Positions 8,315 to 18,386 of a stretch of DNA of 64,000 nt are shown in pieces. A program made the position numbers and the translations under genes. The stretch is from Cognataquiflexum aquatile. GTDB lineage: Bacteria; Bacteroidota; Bacteroidia; Cytophagales; Cyclobacteriaceae. Location: positions 62,001 through 126,000 of the forward strand of contig NZ_QMIK01000010.1 of NCBI RefSeq assembly GCF_003316845.1, in the 5' to 3' direction. The notes under the pieces were generated by a model. The model was not told the origin of the DNA. It did no database searches and saw only the letters and a program-made list of their open reading frames with translations. Position 1 is the first letter of the stretch, and every line of letters begins with the position of its first letter.

Positions 8315-11300
8315 CTACTTGATTACGGTCAGATAACCGGTGAACACTTCCTCTTGGCCATCTTGTGTGGTTAGGGTCAATTGGTAGAAGTAAGTCCCTT
8401 CACCCACTCCTTGCCCATTCCAATCATTCTGGTAATTGCTTGCTCTGAATATTTCAACACCCCAACGGTTGACGATGACGAGTCTGTTGTTTGGATATAT
8501 ATCCAAAAGACCTTTGACTATCCATTCCTCATTGATGCCATCACCATTTGGTGAGAAAGCATTTGGAATCGAAAACTCCATCTGTCGATGTGAAACCGTG
8601 GCGGTATTGTCCACAGGATTGGAGTCTTTCTCATTGGAAACCACCTGGGCGATATTGGTGATATCAGCGATGGACTCCGCAGTGACTTCTATCTCCAAAG
8701 TGATGATGTCACCCGGAAGGATTTCATCGATTTCAAGGATGACGGCATTTTCTGCGATATCAAAACTTACCTCTCCGATGGAGGCCGTTGCACTTTTGTA
8801 TTGGACACCCGCAGGCAATGTATCGCTGAGGATGACCACAGTAGCCTTGGTGTCACTCAGGTTTTCAACAGTAAGTTTGTATTTGAAAGTACTTCCCTTG
8901 GCGACAATGTTGGCTGAAACTTCTTTGGTCAGCTTCAGGTCTACCTGATTGACTGTGAGTGCAGGGGAAGCAGCTTCCACGTCATCAAAGTTGGTGCCTT
9001 CCACCAATACTTCATTGACAACAGAACCTTCTTCCAGGGTCACCATCACGGAGATGGTCAAAGTGAGCGATTGATCCGGCGGAACAATAGGGATATTCCA
9101 AGTAACGATATTGTCTACGATCACCCCTAGATTGGAAGCTTCCATAGGGATCAGCCCTTCAGGAAGAGTATCGGTAACTACTATATTTTTTGCATCGAAT
9201 TCACCATTATTGGTAATTACGATGGAGTACTCAATTATCTCACCCGGTGATGCTGAGGCAACAGATGCTTCTTTGGTCACAGCCACCTCGGTATCTTCCA
9301 AAGAATTGTTTATCGTGACCAAACTCGGAGCAGAAACCTTAGGGCCTGTAGGATCTGTAGGGGAAGTCGCAGTAGCGACATTGCTGATAACCTGCCCATC
9401 GACCAAGCTTTCAAGCGCTTTTACGGTCAATGTTAAATCAGTTTTTTGACCTGAGTTGATCGTAGGAATTGTCCATGAAACTGTTCCTGAAGCATGGGTT
9501 CCTCCATTGTCTGCACTGACGAATGTCGTTTCGACAGGTAGCACATCGGTCACTGCCACGTTTCGTGCGGTACTTGGACCATTATTGGTCACTGAAATGG
9601 TATAGACGATTTCTCCGCCTGCCAATACTTCTGGGGCAGAAGATAACTTCGTGATGGTCAAATTTGCCAGAGTGGTAATGTTAACTTCCAAGCTCGGATC
9701 TGGACTGCTTTCCACCGGATCATTAAAATCATCCGGGCTGTTTGCGATGGCGATGTTTTTGATTTTGGTTCCCGCCAAGACATCCTCCCCGACTTTCACT
9801 GCCAATACCAATGTGATGGAATCACCCGGCGCAATTGTCCCCAATAGCCAAGTCACTGTTCCTGCCGCATGTGTGCCCCCATTCCCTGTTGCGACAAAAG
9901 TAGTCCCCGCAGGTAATTGGTCAGTGACTGTCACATTGGTAGCAGGAGCATTTCCGGTATTGCTGACGTTGATGGTATATACTATTTCTTCTCCTGCATT
10001 GACAGCCGTAGCATTCGGTGTTTTATTGATTTCAAGGATAGGAGAGCTGTTGTCTATTGTGACCAAACTTGGTGGAGAGGTTTTTGGGCTTGCCGGGTCA
10101 GATGGACTGACCACTGTGGCCACATTGGTGATCACATTCCCATCAACCAAAGCTGCTGAGGACGTTACGGTCACCTGAAGGCTAACCTGCTCTCCGGATT
10201 TAATGGTACCAATCAACCAACTGACATTTCCATTGGCAAAGACTCCACTGTTAGTAGCACTGACAAAAGTGGTCTCAGCCGGAAGGGCATCGTTTACCAC
10301 CACAGCAAGGGCATCACTTGGGCCGTTATTGATTACATTAATCGTATATATGATGTTTTGTCCTGAACGGATGGTAGGCCTGTCTGCGGCTTTGGAAATT
10401 ACTAAATTGGATAAATTCTGAATTACTACTTCCAAAGTCGGACTATTGCTGCTTAAGACAGGTCCTGCAAGGTTTCCTGGGCTATTGGCTGTTGCAATGT
10501 TTCTAATCCTAGTGCCTGCAGGAGTACTTGGATCTGCTTTTACTACCAACACAAGGTTAATCGAATTTCCTGCCTGCAATGCACCCAAATTCCATGTAAC
10601 CAGATTTGAGGCAAATGTTCCTCCGTTGTCTGCTGATACGAAAGTCGTATTTGCAGGAAGGGGATCTGTAACGATCAGGTTGTTTGCCGGTGCATTTCCT
10701 GTATTATTGATCGTGATGGTATAGGTGATGTTTTCCCCTGCATTTGCGGTAAAGGCACCCGGAAGTTTGGTGATACCAAGAACAGGAGCAATGACTTCTA
10801 CCGTGACAATACTTGGAGGGGAACTGACAATATTTGTCGGATCCTGAGCACTAACCGCAGAAGCAACATTAGAAAGCTGGGTACCGTCGGTAAGGTTTGT
10901 GGCAGTTTTGACTACAAGAACCAAATCTTCCTGTTCTCCGATTGGTAGACTTGCAATTGTCCAAGTCACGGTCCCATTGGCATGGGCACCACCATTACTG
11001 GCACTCACAAAAGTAGTCCCTGTAGGCAGGACATCTGTCACGGTTACATTCGTGGCGTTGGCAGTACCAAGGTTAGAAACTGTAATTGTATAAGTGATAT
11101 CGTTTCCAGGATTGACTTTTGGAGCCGCTGCCAATTTGGAAACCGTCAGTTCCGGCAATGAAACTACTGTTACCTCATTATCTGGATCAGGAGCGTTTAG
11201 CACAGGTGCAGCAATACTCGGGCTTTGTACTGACACGCCATTGATGATGACTGTTCCGTTTGGTACGGTCAACCCAACCTGAACCACAAGGTTTATGGTT

Positions 11301-12463
11301 CGGGTCACTCCCGGATTGATAGTTCCCAATGTCCAGGTCACAAGCCCGGCATTATGGGTTACAGAATTGTCCGCAGAGATAAAAAATGTTCCGGTAGGCA
11401 ATTGGTCTGTCACGGTCACATTGGTAGCAGGAGCTGTTCCGGAGTTGGTAACTTGAATGGTATAGGAGATTAATTCTCCGGCAAACACCGTAGGGGCATT
11501 TGCCTTCTTTGTGATTGCCATTTCAGGTTTGACTTCTTCGACAATGACCTGACTTGGAGTTGAAATTTTTGGTGTAGACGGATCCGAAGGACTAACAACA
11601 GTTGCTGTATTGGTAATAACTTCACCACCTACAAAACTTCCGGTGACCCGAACTACCAGCTGAATTACCAGAGTCTGACCAGGAGAAAGAAGCCCTATGG
11701 ACCAATTGACTGTGCCATTGGAATGGGTTCCTCCTCTGTCGGTAGATACAAACGTGGTTCCTGCCGGCAGTACATCTGATATGTTTACCCCTGTGGCAAA
11801 GGCATTTCCGGTATTGGAAACCGAAATCGTGTAAGTGATATCATCTCCCAATCGAACCCTTGATTTATCAGCTATCTTGGTGATGCCCAATATTGGCATG
11901 ATTCCTTTGAGGACGGTTACATCGGCATTGTTAGAGGTCTTAGGTGAAGCAGGGTCATCCGGACTTGATGCCTGTGCTACGTTGGTGAGTTTTGTTCCTT
12001 CTACCACTCCAAGATTTACCAGAACTCTAACAGTCAGTACTTCTGTCTGTCCGGCGGCAATGGTTGGAAATTGCCAGGTCACAGTCCCTGTTTGGAAAAC
12101 ACCACCATTGGTAGCAGACACAAAAGAAGTCCCTACCGGAAGCACGTCTGTCACAGTCACATTGGTAGCCGCGTCAGGGCCGCCGTTGAATACACTTACG
12201 GTGTATAAAATTTCTCCACCAGCCTGTACAATGATGACATTGGAAACCTTGAATACTTCAAGTCCTGCTACTGCATCGAAATTCCCTTTACTTTCCGCAC
12301 TGTGTATAGTGGTACCGGAAAGCACATCGGTTCCTGGTCCGGATTTTGTTGAAAAATCGGAAGTCCCTGCGGAAGAATGAAAAAAATCTGCTGATGCTTG
12401 CAGTTGAAACCATGAAATAAACAGGATGACAAGCAATACAGATTGTTTGCAAAATTGCTTCAT
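8315..12463 (-). CDS. Giant DUF11-repeat surface protein with type IX type B (CHU_C/gliding) C-terminal domain
   Basis: This is a 1382-residue protein read from the ATG at 12463; a TTG two codons upstream is less likely. A signal peptide ends near LQASA. From about residue 69, ten tandem DUF11-type Ig-like repeats of roughly 115-125 residues follow. Each carries a variant of YTIxVxNxGxxxATNVTVTD then LPxGTTFVSA and a G-G-T-H...GTVTW segment. The final 90 residues, beginning SIPNAFSPNGDGINEEW and containing VNRWGVEIF, are the gliding-motility-associated sorting domain recognised by type IX secretion. It is probably secreted and anchored on the cell surface as a stalk-like adhesin. It is the first gene of the operon with porP/sprF and the OmpA-like lipoprotein. 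The ligand is unknown. Confidence 0.92.
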   Translation of the reverse strand: MKQFCKQSVLLVILFISWFQLQASADFFHSSAGTSDFSTKSGPGTDVLSGTTIHSAESKGNFDAVAGLEVFKVSNVIIVQAGGEILYTVSVFNGGPDAATNVTVTDVLPVGTSFVSATNGGVFQTGTVTWQFPTIAAGQTEVLTVRVLVNLGVVEGTKLTNVAQASSPDDPASPKTSNNADVTVLKGIMPILGITKIADKSRVRLGDDITYTISVSNTGNAFATGVNISDVLPAGTTFVSTDRGGTHSNGTVNWSIGLLSPGQTLVIQLVVRVTGSFVGGEVITNTATVVSPSDPSTPKISTPSQVIVEEVKPEMAITKKANAPTVFAGELISYTIQVTNSGTAPATNVTVTDQLPTGTFFISADNSVTHNAGLVTWTLGTINPGVTRTINLVVQVGLTVPNGTVIINGVSVQSPSIAAPVLNAPDPDNEVTVVSLPELTVSKLAAAPKVNPGNDITYTITVSNLGTANATNVTVTDVLPTGTTFVSASNGGAHANGTVTWTIASLPIGEQEDLVLVVKTATNLTDGTQLSNVASAVSAQDPTNIVSSPPSIVTVEVIAPVLGITKLPGAFTANAGENITYTITINNTGNAPANNLIVTDPLPANTTFVSADNGGTFASNLVTWNLGALQAGNSINLVLVVKADPSTPAGTRIRNIATANSPGNLAGPVLSSNSPTLEVVIQNLSNLVISKAADRPTIRSGQNIIYTINVINNGPSDALAVVVNDALPAETTFVSATNSGVFANGNVSWLIGTIKSGEQVSLQVTVTSSAALVDGNVITNVATVVSPSDPASPKTSPPSLVTIDNSSPILEINKTPNATAVNAGEEIVYTINVSNTGNAPATNVTVTDQLPAGTTFVATGNGGTHAAGTVTWLLGTIAPGDSITLVLAVKVGEDVLAGTKIKNIAIANSPDDFNDPVESSPDPSLEVNITTLANLTITKLSSAPEVLAGGEIVYTISVTNNGPSTARNVAVTDVLPVETTFVSADNGGTHASGTVSWTIPTINSGQKTDLTLTVKALESLVDGQVISNVATATSPTDPTGPKVSAPSLVTINNSLEDTEVAVTKEASVASASPGEIIEYSIVITNNGEFDAKNIVVTDTLPEGLIPMEASNLGVIVDNIVTWNIPIVPPDQSLTLTISVMVTLEEGSVVNEVLVEGTNFDDVEAASPALTVNQVDLKLTKEVSANIVAKGSTFKYKLTVENLSDTKATVVILSDTLPAGVQYKSATASIGEVSFDIAENAVILEIDEILPGDIITLEIEVTAESIADITNIAQVVSNEKDSNPVDNTATVSHRQMEFSIPNAFSPNGDGINEEWIVKGLLDIYPNNRLVIVNRWGVEIFRASNYQNDWNGQGVGEGTYFYQLTLTTQDGQEEVFTGYLTVIK

Positions 12464-12985
12464 GAACAATCTATTTTAAGTAGAAATTAATTAAGAAAAA
12501 CAAACTTCGCTTTAGGCGATTTAGATAGAGTTAGGTCGAGTTTTTACTAGGGGCTTTAGGCTAATTTCCCACTATCGGCGCTTCGGGTGATTTGCCAATA
12601 AATGACAAGATTATCATTTGTTGGGCTAAAGTACATATATAGTTTGGAAATAATAATATTTTTACAAGAATCTTATTTATGGAAATTTTATCAAAAAAGG
12701 ACTATGAAAAAAGGAAATCGTTCAAATTATTTTTAGGCAAAATGCCCTTTTTGAGCAGTAGGAGCATAAAGTACAAAGTACTTGTGACGAATTCCAAAAA
12801 AGTGCTAAAACCAGATTTTGGACTTTTTCCCAAATTCTTGATTTGGAAAGATTTCGGTCTAAAAAAATTTTTGAAAAAAAATAATTTTTTTTTCAACCTA
12901 AAGTCGTTTCAGATTTTTTTACAAAAAAATTACTCAAATTCCCGAAAGACGAAATGCTACTTTTACAATTTCTCTCCAAAAAAGC
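12464..12985. other. Divergent promoter region between the adhesin operon and the J-domain gene
   Basis: These 522 bases separate two divergent units and should hold both promoters. The right half is extremely AT-rich, with long A and T runs. A 104-codon frame at 12679-12993 is Lys/Phe-rich low-complexity translation and is not supported as a gene. I found no convincing operator or paired promoter boxes. Confidence 0.5.
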
Positions 12986-13720
12986 ATGGGTGAATTAACC
13001 AAAAAAAACTCTGTTCCAAATAAGGATTCCATCCAAAAATTATTGGCGGAAATTTCCGTTCTGGAAGAGAACATCAGCATCATCGGAGGGGAAATCTCCA
13101 CCTTCGAAAATACCCTCCGCCAAAAGCTTGGTTTGCTGATTTCCAGATTGGTATCCCTCAATGAAAAAATGAAGGAAAAGCAACAATTGAAAAAAGCAAA
13201 AAGGCTGGAGCAAAAGAAGCGGGGGAAAAATTATAAGGAACCTGTCCAGGTACTTTCACCAAAACCTGCCAAGAAATTTACTCCCGAATCAAGCGAAGAT
13301 GAAAAGCAGGAATTGAGGCGCCTCTACAAAGAAGCCATCGTACAGGTACACCCCGACAAACTTGGGCCAAGCGAGGAAGAAGATGCTGTCAAAACAGCCA
13401 CTGACCTTACCGCCCAACTCAATAATATTTATAAAAATGGGGATCTGGAACAGCTGCTCAACTTTTACCGAATCAATATTTTGGGAAATTCCGGCGAAAC
13501 AAGCAATTTGACAGAAATAGTAGCTGTAAATCCCAAAATCAGGTTAGAGGCATTGAAGACCAAAAAGGAGAGTTTGGCTAGGAAGCTTCAATCTCTGGAA
13601 GCAAATTACCTATACCACGTCCTCAAAACCTACGACAATCCTTTGACATTTATCGATGAATTGGAGATACAGTTTCAGGAAAAAATCGGAAAACTGGAAA
13701 AAAGGACAAAGAAGATTTGA
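12986..13720 (+). CDS. J-domain-containing coiled-coil protein
   Basis: The first 100 residues of this 244-residue protein are charged and predicted coiled coil (LLAEISVLEENISIIGGEIS, then a Lys-rich stretch). Residues about 100-165 look like the core of a DnaJ J domain: ELRRLYKEAIVQ forms helix II, the invariant loop is H122-P-D124-K125, and a helix III follows (TDLTAQLNNIYKNGD). A second helical region closes the protein. J domains stimulate the ATPase of Hsp70/DnaK. Here the domain is internal, with no glycine-rich region or zinc finger, so it is a specialised J protein and not DnaJ itself. It is convergent with the next gene, one base apart. The client is unknown. Confidence 0.75.
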   Translation: MGELTKKNSVPNKDSIQKLLAEISVLEENISIIGGEISTFENTLRQKLGLLISRLVSLNEKMKEKQQLKKAKRLEQKKRGKNYKEPVQVLSPKPAKKFTPESSEDEKQELRRLYKEAIVQVHPDKLGPSEEEDAVKTATDLTAQLNNIYKNGDLEQLLNFYRINILGNSGETSNLTEIVAVNPKIRLEALKTKKESLARKLQSLEANYLYHVLKTYDNPLTFIDELEIQFQEKIGKLEKRTKKI

Positions 13721-13721
13721 C

Positions 13722-16160
13722 CTATTTGATTCTATAATTTAAGGTCAGATTGACCTGCCGGACCACATTCTGGAAATCACCCACCGTCACAAAACCCTCC
13801 CCTTCGGTGATAAACCTGTCTCTACGGGAGTTTAGAATATCTGCAATCGTCAAAATCAACTTTCCCCTTCCTTTCAGGACATCCTTGCTTCCTGACAAAT
13901 CCATAAAGAAGATTGACTTTCGCTCCCCCTGAGCCGTTTTTTGATTTGCTTGGTAATTGGCCCTTAATTGGATATCGTACCCTTTTCCAAAGATGAAACG
14001 GGAATTTTGTCTGGCATACCAAGAAACAGTCGTGGCTACAAAGTCATCTTGAATGTTGCTCCCGTCTATTTTGGCATAGAAAAAGTTAAAATTGATGTCC
14101 GCTTTCCACCAAGGGAAAATGGCATAATCAGTCGTGAATTCAATCCCGTAAGCCCTTTCGGAATTGAGGTTTTCTGTGATGGTAATGGCATTTCCCTGGT
14201 TATCGACTGTCCTGATCCTGTCGATTTTGTCTTTGGTATCCCGGTAGTACATGGTTGAAAATAGTGATCCTTTCTCAAAATACTTGATGTGACCGAGTTC
14301 AAATGCGTCTGTAAATTCCGGTTCCAGGTCTGGATTTCCGCTGAAGAAATTTCTTGCATCTGAAAAAGTCACAAATGGACTCAGGTCATTGTAAACAGGT
14401 CTTCTCACCCTCCTGCTGTAGCTAATCTGCATTGCGTTTTCCTTATTGACATTGTAAGTCAGGTGCGCGGATGGGAATAAGTTGATATAATTCCTCGGGT
14501 TGACTTCGTTGGTTTTGACCAAAGTGGTCGTCACATCTGTCAATTCCGCACGCAAACCTCCCTGATAGCTGAATTTGTTGGATTTGTTTCCCAAGATGCC
14601 GTAGATGGCATGGATATTTTCTTCATAGAGAAAGATATTGTCAAGCCCGGGAATTGGAAAAAAATCACCGTTTTCATTTTTCTCCTGCACGAGAAAATCA
14701 TTTTCCATATTCCTAAAACTGCTCCTCAATCCTGTCTCAAATTTTCCGCCGCCAGTACCAATCGGTTTGGTGTAATCGATCTGAATGAGGTATTGCTTTT
14801 CAAACTCATCATTGACCGAAGTCTGTACCAAAGATTGGCTTGGGTCCATCACTCCCTCGGGAGAAAAAGTGTCCTCGGTAAACAACTGATCGGAATTTTC
14901 CCAATAATCCAAATAAGTAAAGGCTGCCACAAACTCGTGACCTTTCTGCTCAAAAGAGCGCTTGTAGCTCACGATGATCTCCGAATTGGGTTCCATTTCG
15001 GTCTCGTCCTGCCTTCTTTTGCTGTAGCTCTGGAGGTTGTCTTTGGAAAAAATGTAATCGTCATACCTGATATCGGTGATCCTGTGCGCATCACTTCTCC
15101 TCCACAGATACGAACCTGTCAGGATGCTTTTTTCATTGAAATAGTAATCCAATCCCGCCCGGATATTGTTGTTGAGGCTGTTGACTACACCAGTGGTGGA
15201 TTGGTCAGAAATGAAAAGAGTATCTCCTCCAAAAGCTTCCTGAAATAAGGTCCCGTTGCGCGGCTGTCTTCTTTTGGCCAAGCCATAATTGACAAACCAA
15301 TTGATTTTCTTGTGCCTGTAATTCAGGTTGGCAGCCAATCCAAGATTGAGCGGATCGCCCACTGTAGCTTCAAATGAGCCGTTGAAGCCTTGGTTGTTGT
15401 CTTTTTTCAGAATGATATTGATCACTCCTGCCATCCCTTCTGCTTCGTATTTTGCTGAGGGATTGGTGATGACCTCGACGCTTTCGACCATACTCGCCGG
15501 TAGTTGCTGCAGACCACGGCTGCCTTTGAAACTGACCAAACCAGAAGGCTTCCCATCGATCAGGATCCGCACATTTCCGGATCCTCTCAGGCTGACATTT
15601 CCTTCCGTATCTACCGACACCGAAGGCAGGTTCATCAGGATATCGGCTGTCGTCCGACCGGCATTAGCCAGATCCTCACCGACGTTGAATACCCTTTTGT
15701 CCAAAGCAAGCTCCATAAAAGCCTTCTCACCTTCCACCACCACCTCAGATAGGTTGCTCATGGTCGGACTGAGCTTCAGAGATTCAAAACGGTATACCGG
15801 CTGCTCTTTTGAAACCTGAAACTCTGGGCTTTTGAATGGCTCAAAACCCATAAATTCAATCAAAGCATAGTATGTTCCAAAAGGAATATCAATGGTGAAT
15901 TCGCCTTTGTCATCCGTAATATTCCCTTCGACCAGTTGCTCGGGACTTTTGTAAATGGCTACTGTGGCAAAAGAAAGGGGATTTCCTGAATTGGCATCTG
16001 TGATTATCCCTGTCACCTTACCTTTGCCTCCCTGCTGTGCTTCAAGGGAAGAAAAGAATAAAATGAAAATCGAGGTAAGGATGAAAACCAAAACCTTGGA
16101 TCGGGTTTTTGATTGCTTCAGGTACGGATTCAAAGTAAGGTCTGAAATTAGGTTTATCAA
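13722..16160 (-). CDS. TonB-dependent receptor family outer-membrane protein (CarboxypepD-reg, plug, beta-barrel)
   Basis: This 812-residue protein has a late signal segment (VLVFILTSIFILFFSSLEAQ). A carboxypeptidase-regulatory domain follows at about 48-130 (GIITDANSGNPLSFATVAIY). The plug covers about 135-260 (DILMNLPSVSVDTEGNVSLR, RILIDGKPSG, VEVITNPSAKYEAEG). The rest is a 550-residue barrel of the PF14905-like outer-membrane beta-barrel family. This group is distinct from SusC, and no SusD neighbour is present. The start is uncertain: no ATG precedes the signal segment, an in-frame stop lies 12 codons upstream, and TTG at 16160 is the longest choice. It probably imports a substrate in a TonB-dependent way; the ligand cannot be predicted. 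Confidence 0.88.
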   Translation of the reverse strand: MINLISDLTLNPYLKQSKTRSKVLVFILTSIFILFFSSLEAQQGGKGKVTGIITDANSGNPLSFATVAIYKSPEQLVEGNITDDKGEFTIDIPFGTYYALIEFMGFEPFKSPEFQVSKEQPVYRFESLKLSPTMSNLSEVVVEGEKAFMELALDKRVFNVGEDLANAGRTTADILMNLPSVSVDTEGNVSLRGSGNVRILIDGKPSGLVSFKGSRGLQQLPASMVESVEVITNPSAKYEAEGMAGVINIILKKDNNQGFNGSFEATVGDPLNLGLAANLNYRHKKINWFVNYGLAKRRQPRNGTLFQEAFGGDTLFISDQSTTGVVNSLNNNIRAGLDYYFNEKSILTGSYLWRRSDAHRITDIRYDDYIFSKDNLQSYSKRRQDETEMEPNSEIIVSYKRSFEQKGHEFVAAFTYLDYWENSDQLFTEDTFSPEGVMDPSQSLVQTSVNDEFEKQYLIQIDYTKPIGTGGGKFETGLRSSFRNMENDFLVQEKNENGDFFPIPGLDNIFLYEENIHAIYGILGNKSNKFSYQGGLRAELTDVTTTLVKTNEVNPRNYINLFPSAHLTYNVNKENAMQISYSRRVRRPVYNDLSPFVTFSDARNFFSGNPDLEPEFTDAFELGHIKYFEKGSLFSTMYYRDTKDKIDRIRTVDNQGNAITITENLNSERAYGIEFTTDYAIFPWWKADINFNFFYAKIDGSNIQDDFVATTVSWYARQNSRFIFGKGYDIQLRANYQANQKTAQGERKSIFFMDLSGSKDVLKGRGKLILTIADILNSRRDRFITEGEGFVTVGDFQNVVRQVNLTLNYRIK

Positions 16161-16337
16161 ATAGGCTTGAAATGAATAAGAAAGATATTCTCACCTATCA
16201 TTTGTAAGCAATATATTATTTTAAAAAACCCGAAAGTATTGATTTTTGATCAGCGGAATTTTTCAGACTCCCTTATACTGTTTCACTACTTTTAAACAAA
16301 TACAATTGCAAAAAACCTAAATCACAAAATCCCACCC

Positions 16338-18386
16338 CTACTGTCTTGACTCCAACAAACAAAACTGATAAGGCTCAAGCCAAAGGTACTCATGGTCAGG
16401 ACCTACATTGATTTCTTTTTGAGACCAATGATCGAAAAGTGATTCAGGTGAATCTCCCTTTTCTCTAAATGCATACCAAGTCAGGTTTTGGTATTTGTCG
16501 CTGAAATTGAAAACCCCATAAAATGACTTTCCTTCAAAAGATCTTAAAAAAGCCGCGATGTGGGTGTTGTGCGGCGATATCCAAGTTAGGTTTTTGTAAT
16601 CTCCGATCACAGGCAGGTTCTTCCGGATTTTGATCAATGCCTTCATTTGGGAGAAAATCCTGTTTTCGACCGTTCCTTCTTCATTTCTTCTTTTTGCTTT
16701 TCCCCAATCAATCAAAGGCCTGTGCAGCCACCTGTTGTCGTAGCTTTTTCCCGGATCATCACTGAAACTGTAATCATTGGTATACCCTATTTCATCTCCG
16801 TAGTACAGCATTGGCATGCCGCCAAGAAATAGGGAATGCGCCTGCATCAGGATGATTTTTTGGATGGAAATGTCTTGCCCGTGGGAATCATTTTCATACA
16901 GTGATTTTTCAAGCCCACACAAAGAAGCCAAAGTGCCGCTGATTCTCGCATCACCGGTTTTGGGATTGAAAGAAAATAGTGCTCCTCTAGCCGGGGTGCC
17001 GGGAAGGTTTCCGGAATAATAATCCATCAAATACCTGCGGTGCCTGAAGGGTGTTTTACCGGTCATTTCAATCATATAATCTTCATAACCCATCCCGATA
17101 TCATCGTGACATCGGGTATAAGAAATCCAGGAGGTTCCAAATGGCTTTTCCAAAATCGCATGTTGGGCGGCAAGCATCACGTCGGTTTCGCCGGTGGCAA
17201 GCATGTCCCATTGCAACGCCATATGGGTAGCGTTGTAGGCAAAATCACATTCCTTTGCAGTGTAATCACCTGTCCCAAAGTATTTGATGATTTCCTTTGG
17301 TGCGACAATGGCTTCTCCCAATATCGCCATTCCGGGAGCGGCCACGAGGACGCATTCCTTGATCAACTGTAGCAGTGTATGTACCTGAGGGAGATTTTGA
17401 GAAGTGGTTCCTGTTTCTTTCCAGATAAATGCCGGTGCGTCTACCCGCAGCACATCCACGCCGAGGTTGGCATAAAACAGGACGTTGTCCAACATTTCCC
17501 TAAATACCAGAGGATTCATGTAATTGAGATCCCATTGGTAATTATGAAAAACCGTCATGACCCATTTTTGGCATTCTTCCACATAGGTAAAATTGCCGGG
17601 TGCTGCTTCGGGGAAAATCTCAGGCATCTTTTCCTCATATTGATTAGGAATCCACCTGTTGTCAAACATGTAAAAGAAATCCTGAAAATAAGGATCTCCG
17701 GATTTGGCTTTTTCGGCCCATTCATGCCTGTGGGAAGTATGGTTGAGGACAATGTCCAGCATCATGTACATCCCCTTTTGCTGCATTTCTTTTCTTAACC
17801 CAATCAAATCCTCCAATGTACCAAACTTCTTATCCACCTTTCGGAAATCCGAAACAGCATATCCACCATCACTTTCTCCTTCAGGGCTTTCAAATAGCGG
17901 CATCAGGTGCAGGAAGTTTACTCCGAGTTCCTCCAGGTAGGGAAGTTTGGTTTTTAGCTGCGGCAGATTCCCCGCAAAACGGTCCACATAGAGACTCATG
18001 CCCACCAATTCATTACTCAAAAACCAATGATCTTTCTTGGCTTTTTCTTCATCCCTTTTGCGAAGGTCTTTTTCCCGGGATTGATAGGCCCTCACCAGAG
18101 TCGCTATCAATTGCTCAAAGAGTTCATCTTTTTTAGGATGGGTACTGTAAATCTGATAGTATAAGTGGGTGATGGAAGCCATTCCTGCATTCAGCCGCGC
18201 AATAAAAGCTTTGTCTTTGATGGATAATTTAAGCTCGTTGGCGGAAAGAATATTTCGGATGAAGTCTGTCAATGAATGGTCTGTGGCCATGGAAAAGGGT
18301 ATTTTTTTCTTTTTGAATAAGTAATTGAAAACAGCATCTGTATCAATGTCCGCCTCCCATCGGGGCTGATGCGGTATCGATATCAT
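16338..18386 (-). CDS. GH13 alpha-amylase family enzyme, amylosucrase-like
   Basis: This 682-residue enzyme has no signal peptide and is therefore cytoplasmic. The N-terminal 120 residues are helical, as in amylosucrases. The GH13 barrel then shows region II with nucleophile D316 (VLRVDAP), the acid/base E358 (ILGEAIV) and the transition-state aspartate D428 (CHDDIG). GGYAVSDFRKVD and LNYMNPLVF also match the amylosucrase/sucrose hydrolase subfamily. Such enzymes split sucrose and either transfer glucose to an alpha-glucan or hydrolyse it. The gene overlaps the upstream SLC45-like transporter gene by 44 bp, so import and cleavage are probably translationally coupled. Amylosucrase, sucrose hydrolase and trehalose synthase-like activities cannot be separated by eye. 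Confidence 0.82.
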   Translation of the reverse strand: MISIPHQPRWEADIDTDAVFNYLFKKKKIPFSMATDHSLTDFIRNILSANELKLSIKDKAFIARLNAGMASITHLYYQIYSTHPKKDELFEQLIATLVRAYQSREKDLRKRDEEKAKKDHWFLSNELVGMSLYVDRFAGNLPQLKTKLPYLEELGVNFLHLMPLFESPEGESDGGYAVSDFRKVDKKFGTLEDLIGLRKEMQQKGMYMMLDIVLNHTSHRHEWAEKAKSGDPYFQDFFYMFDNRWIPNQYEEKMPEIFPEAAPGNFTYVEECQKWVMTVFHNYQWDLNYMNPLVFREMLDNVLFYANLGVDVLRVDAPAFIWKETGTTSQNLPQVHTLLQLIKECVLVAAPGMAILGEAIVAPKEIIKYFGTGDYTAKECDFAYNATHMALQWDMLATGETDVMLAAQHAILEKPFGTSWISYTRCHDDIGMGYEDYMIEMTGKTPFRHRRYLMDYYSGNLPGTPARGALFSFNPKTGDARISGTLASLCGLEKSLYENDSHGQDISIQKIILMQAHSLFLGGMPMLYYGDEIGYTNDYSFSDDPGKSYDNRWLHRPLIDWGKAKRRNEEGTVENRIFSQMKALIKIRKNLPVIGDYKNLTWISPHNTHIAAFLRSFEGKSFYGVFNFSDKYQNLTWYAFREKGDSPESLFDHWSQKEINVGPDHEYLWLEPYQFCLLESRQ

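Noticed and set aside
8436-12380. Several long open frames on the plus strand opposite the DUF11 gene (up to about 180 codons)
   Set aside because: They are periodic mirror frames of the repeat-rich gene. Their translations lack any family feature and repeat with the DUF11 period.
8315-12463. DNA-level satellite or variable-number repeat independent of coding
   Set aside because: The long internal repetition is explained by the ten DUF11 protein repeats; the units differ enough in sequence that it is a coding feature.
12679-12993. 104-codon frame in the intergenic region
   Set aside because: The translation is Lys/Phe/Asn low complexity from A/T runs, and it overlaps the start of the J-domain gene.
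13722-16160. SusC-type glycan importer
   Set aside because: The receptor belongs to the outer-membrane beta-barrel (PF14905-like) TonB family, and no SusD gene is adjacent, so the locus is not a canonical polysaccharide utilisation locus.
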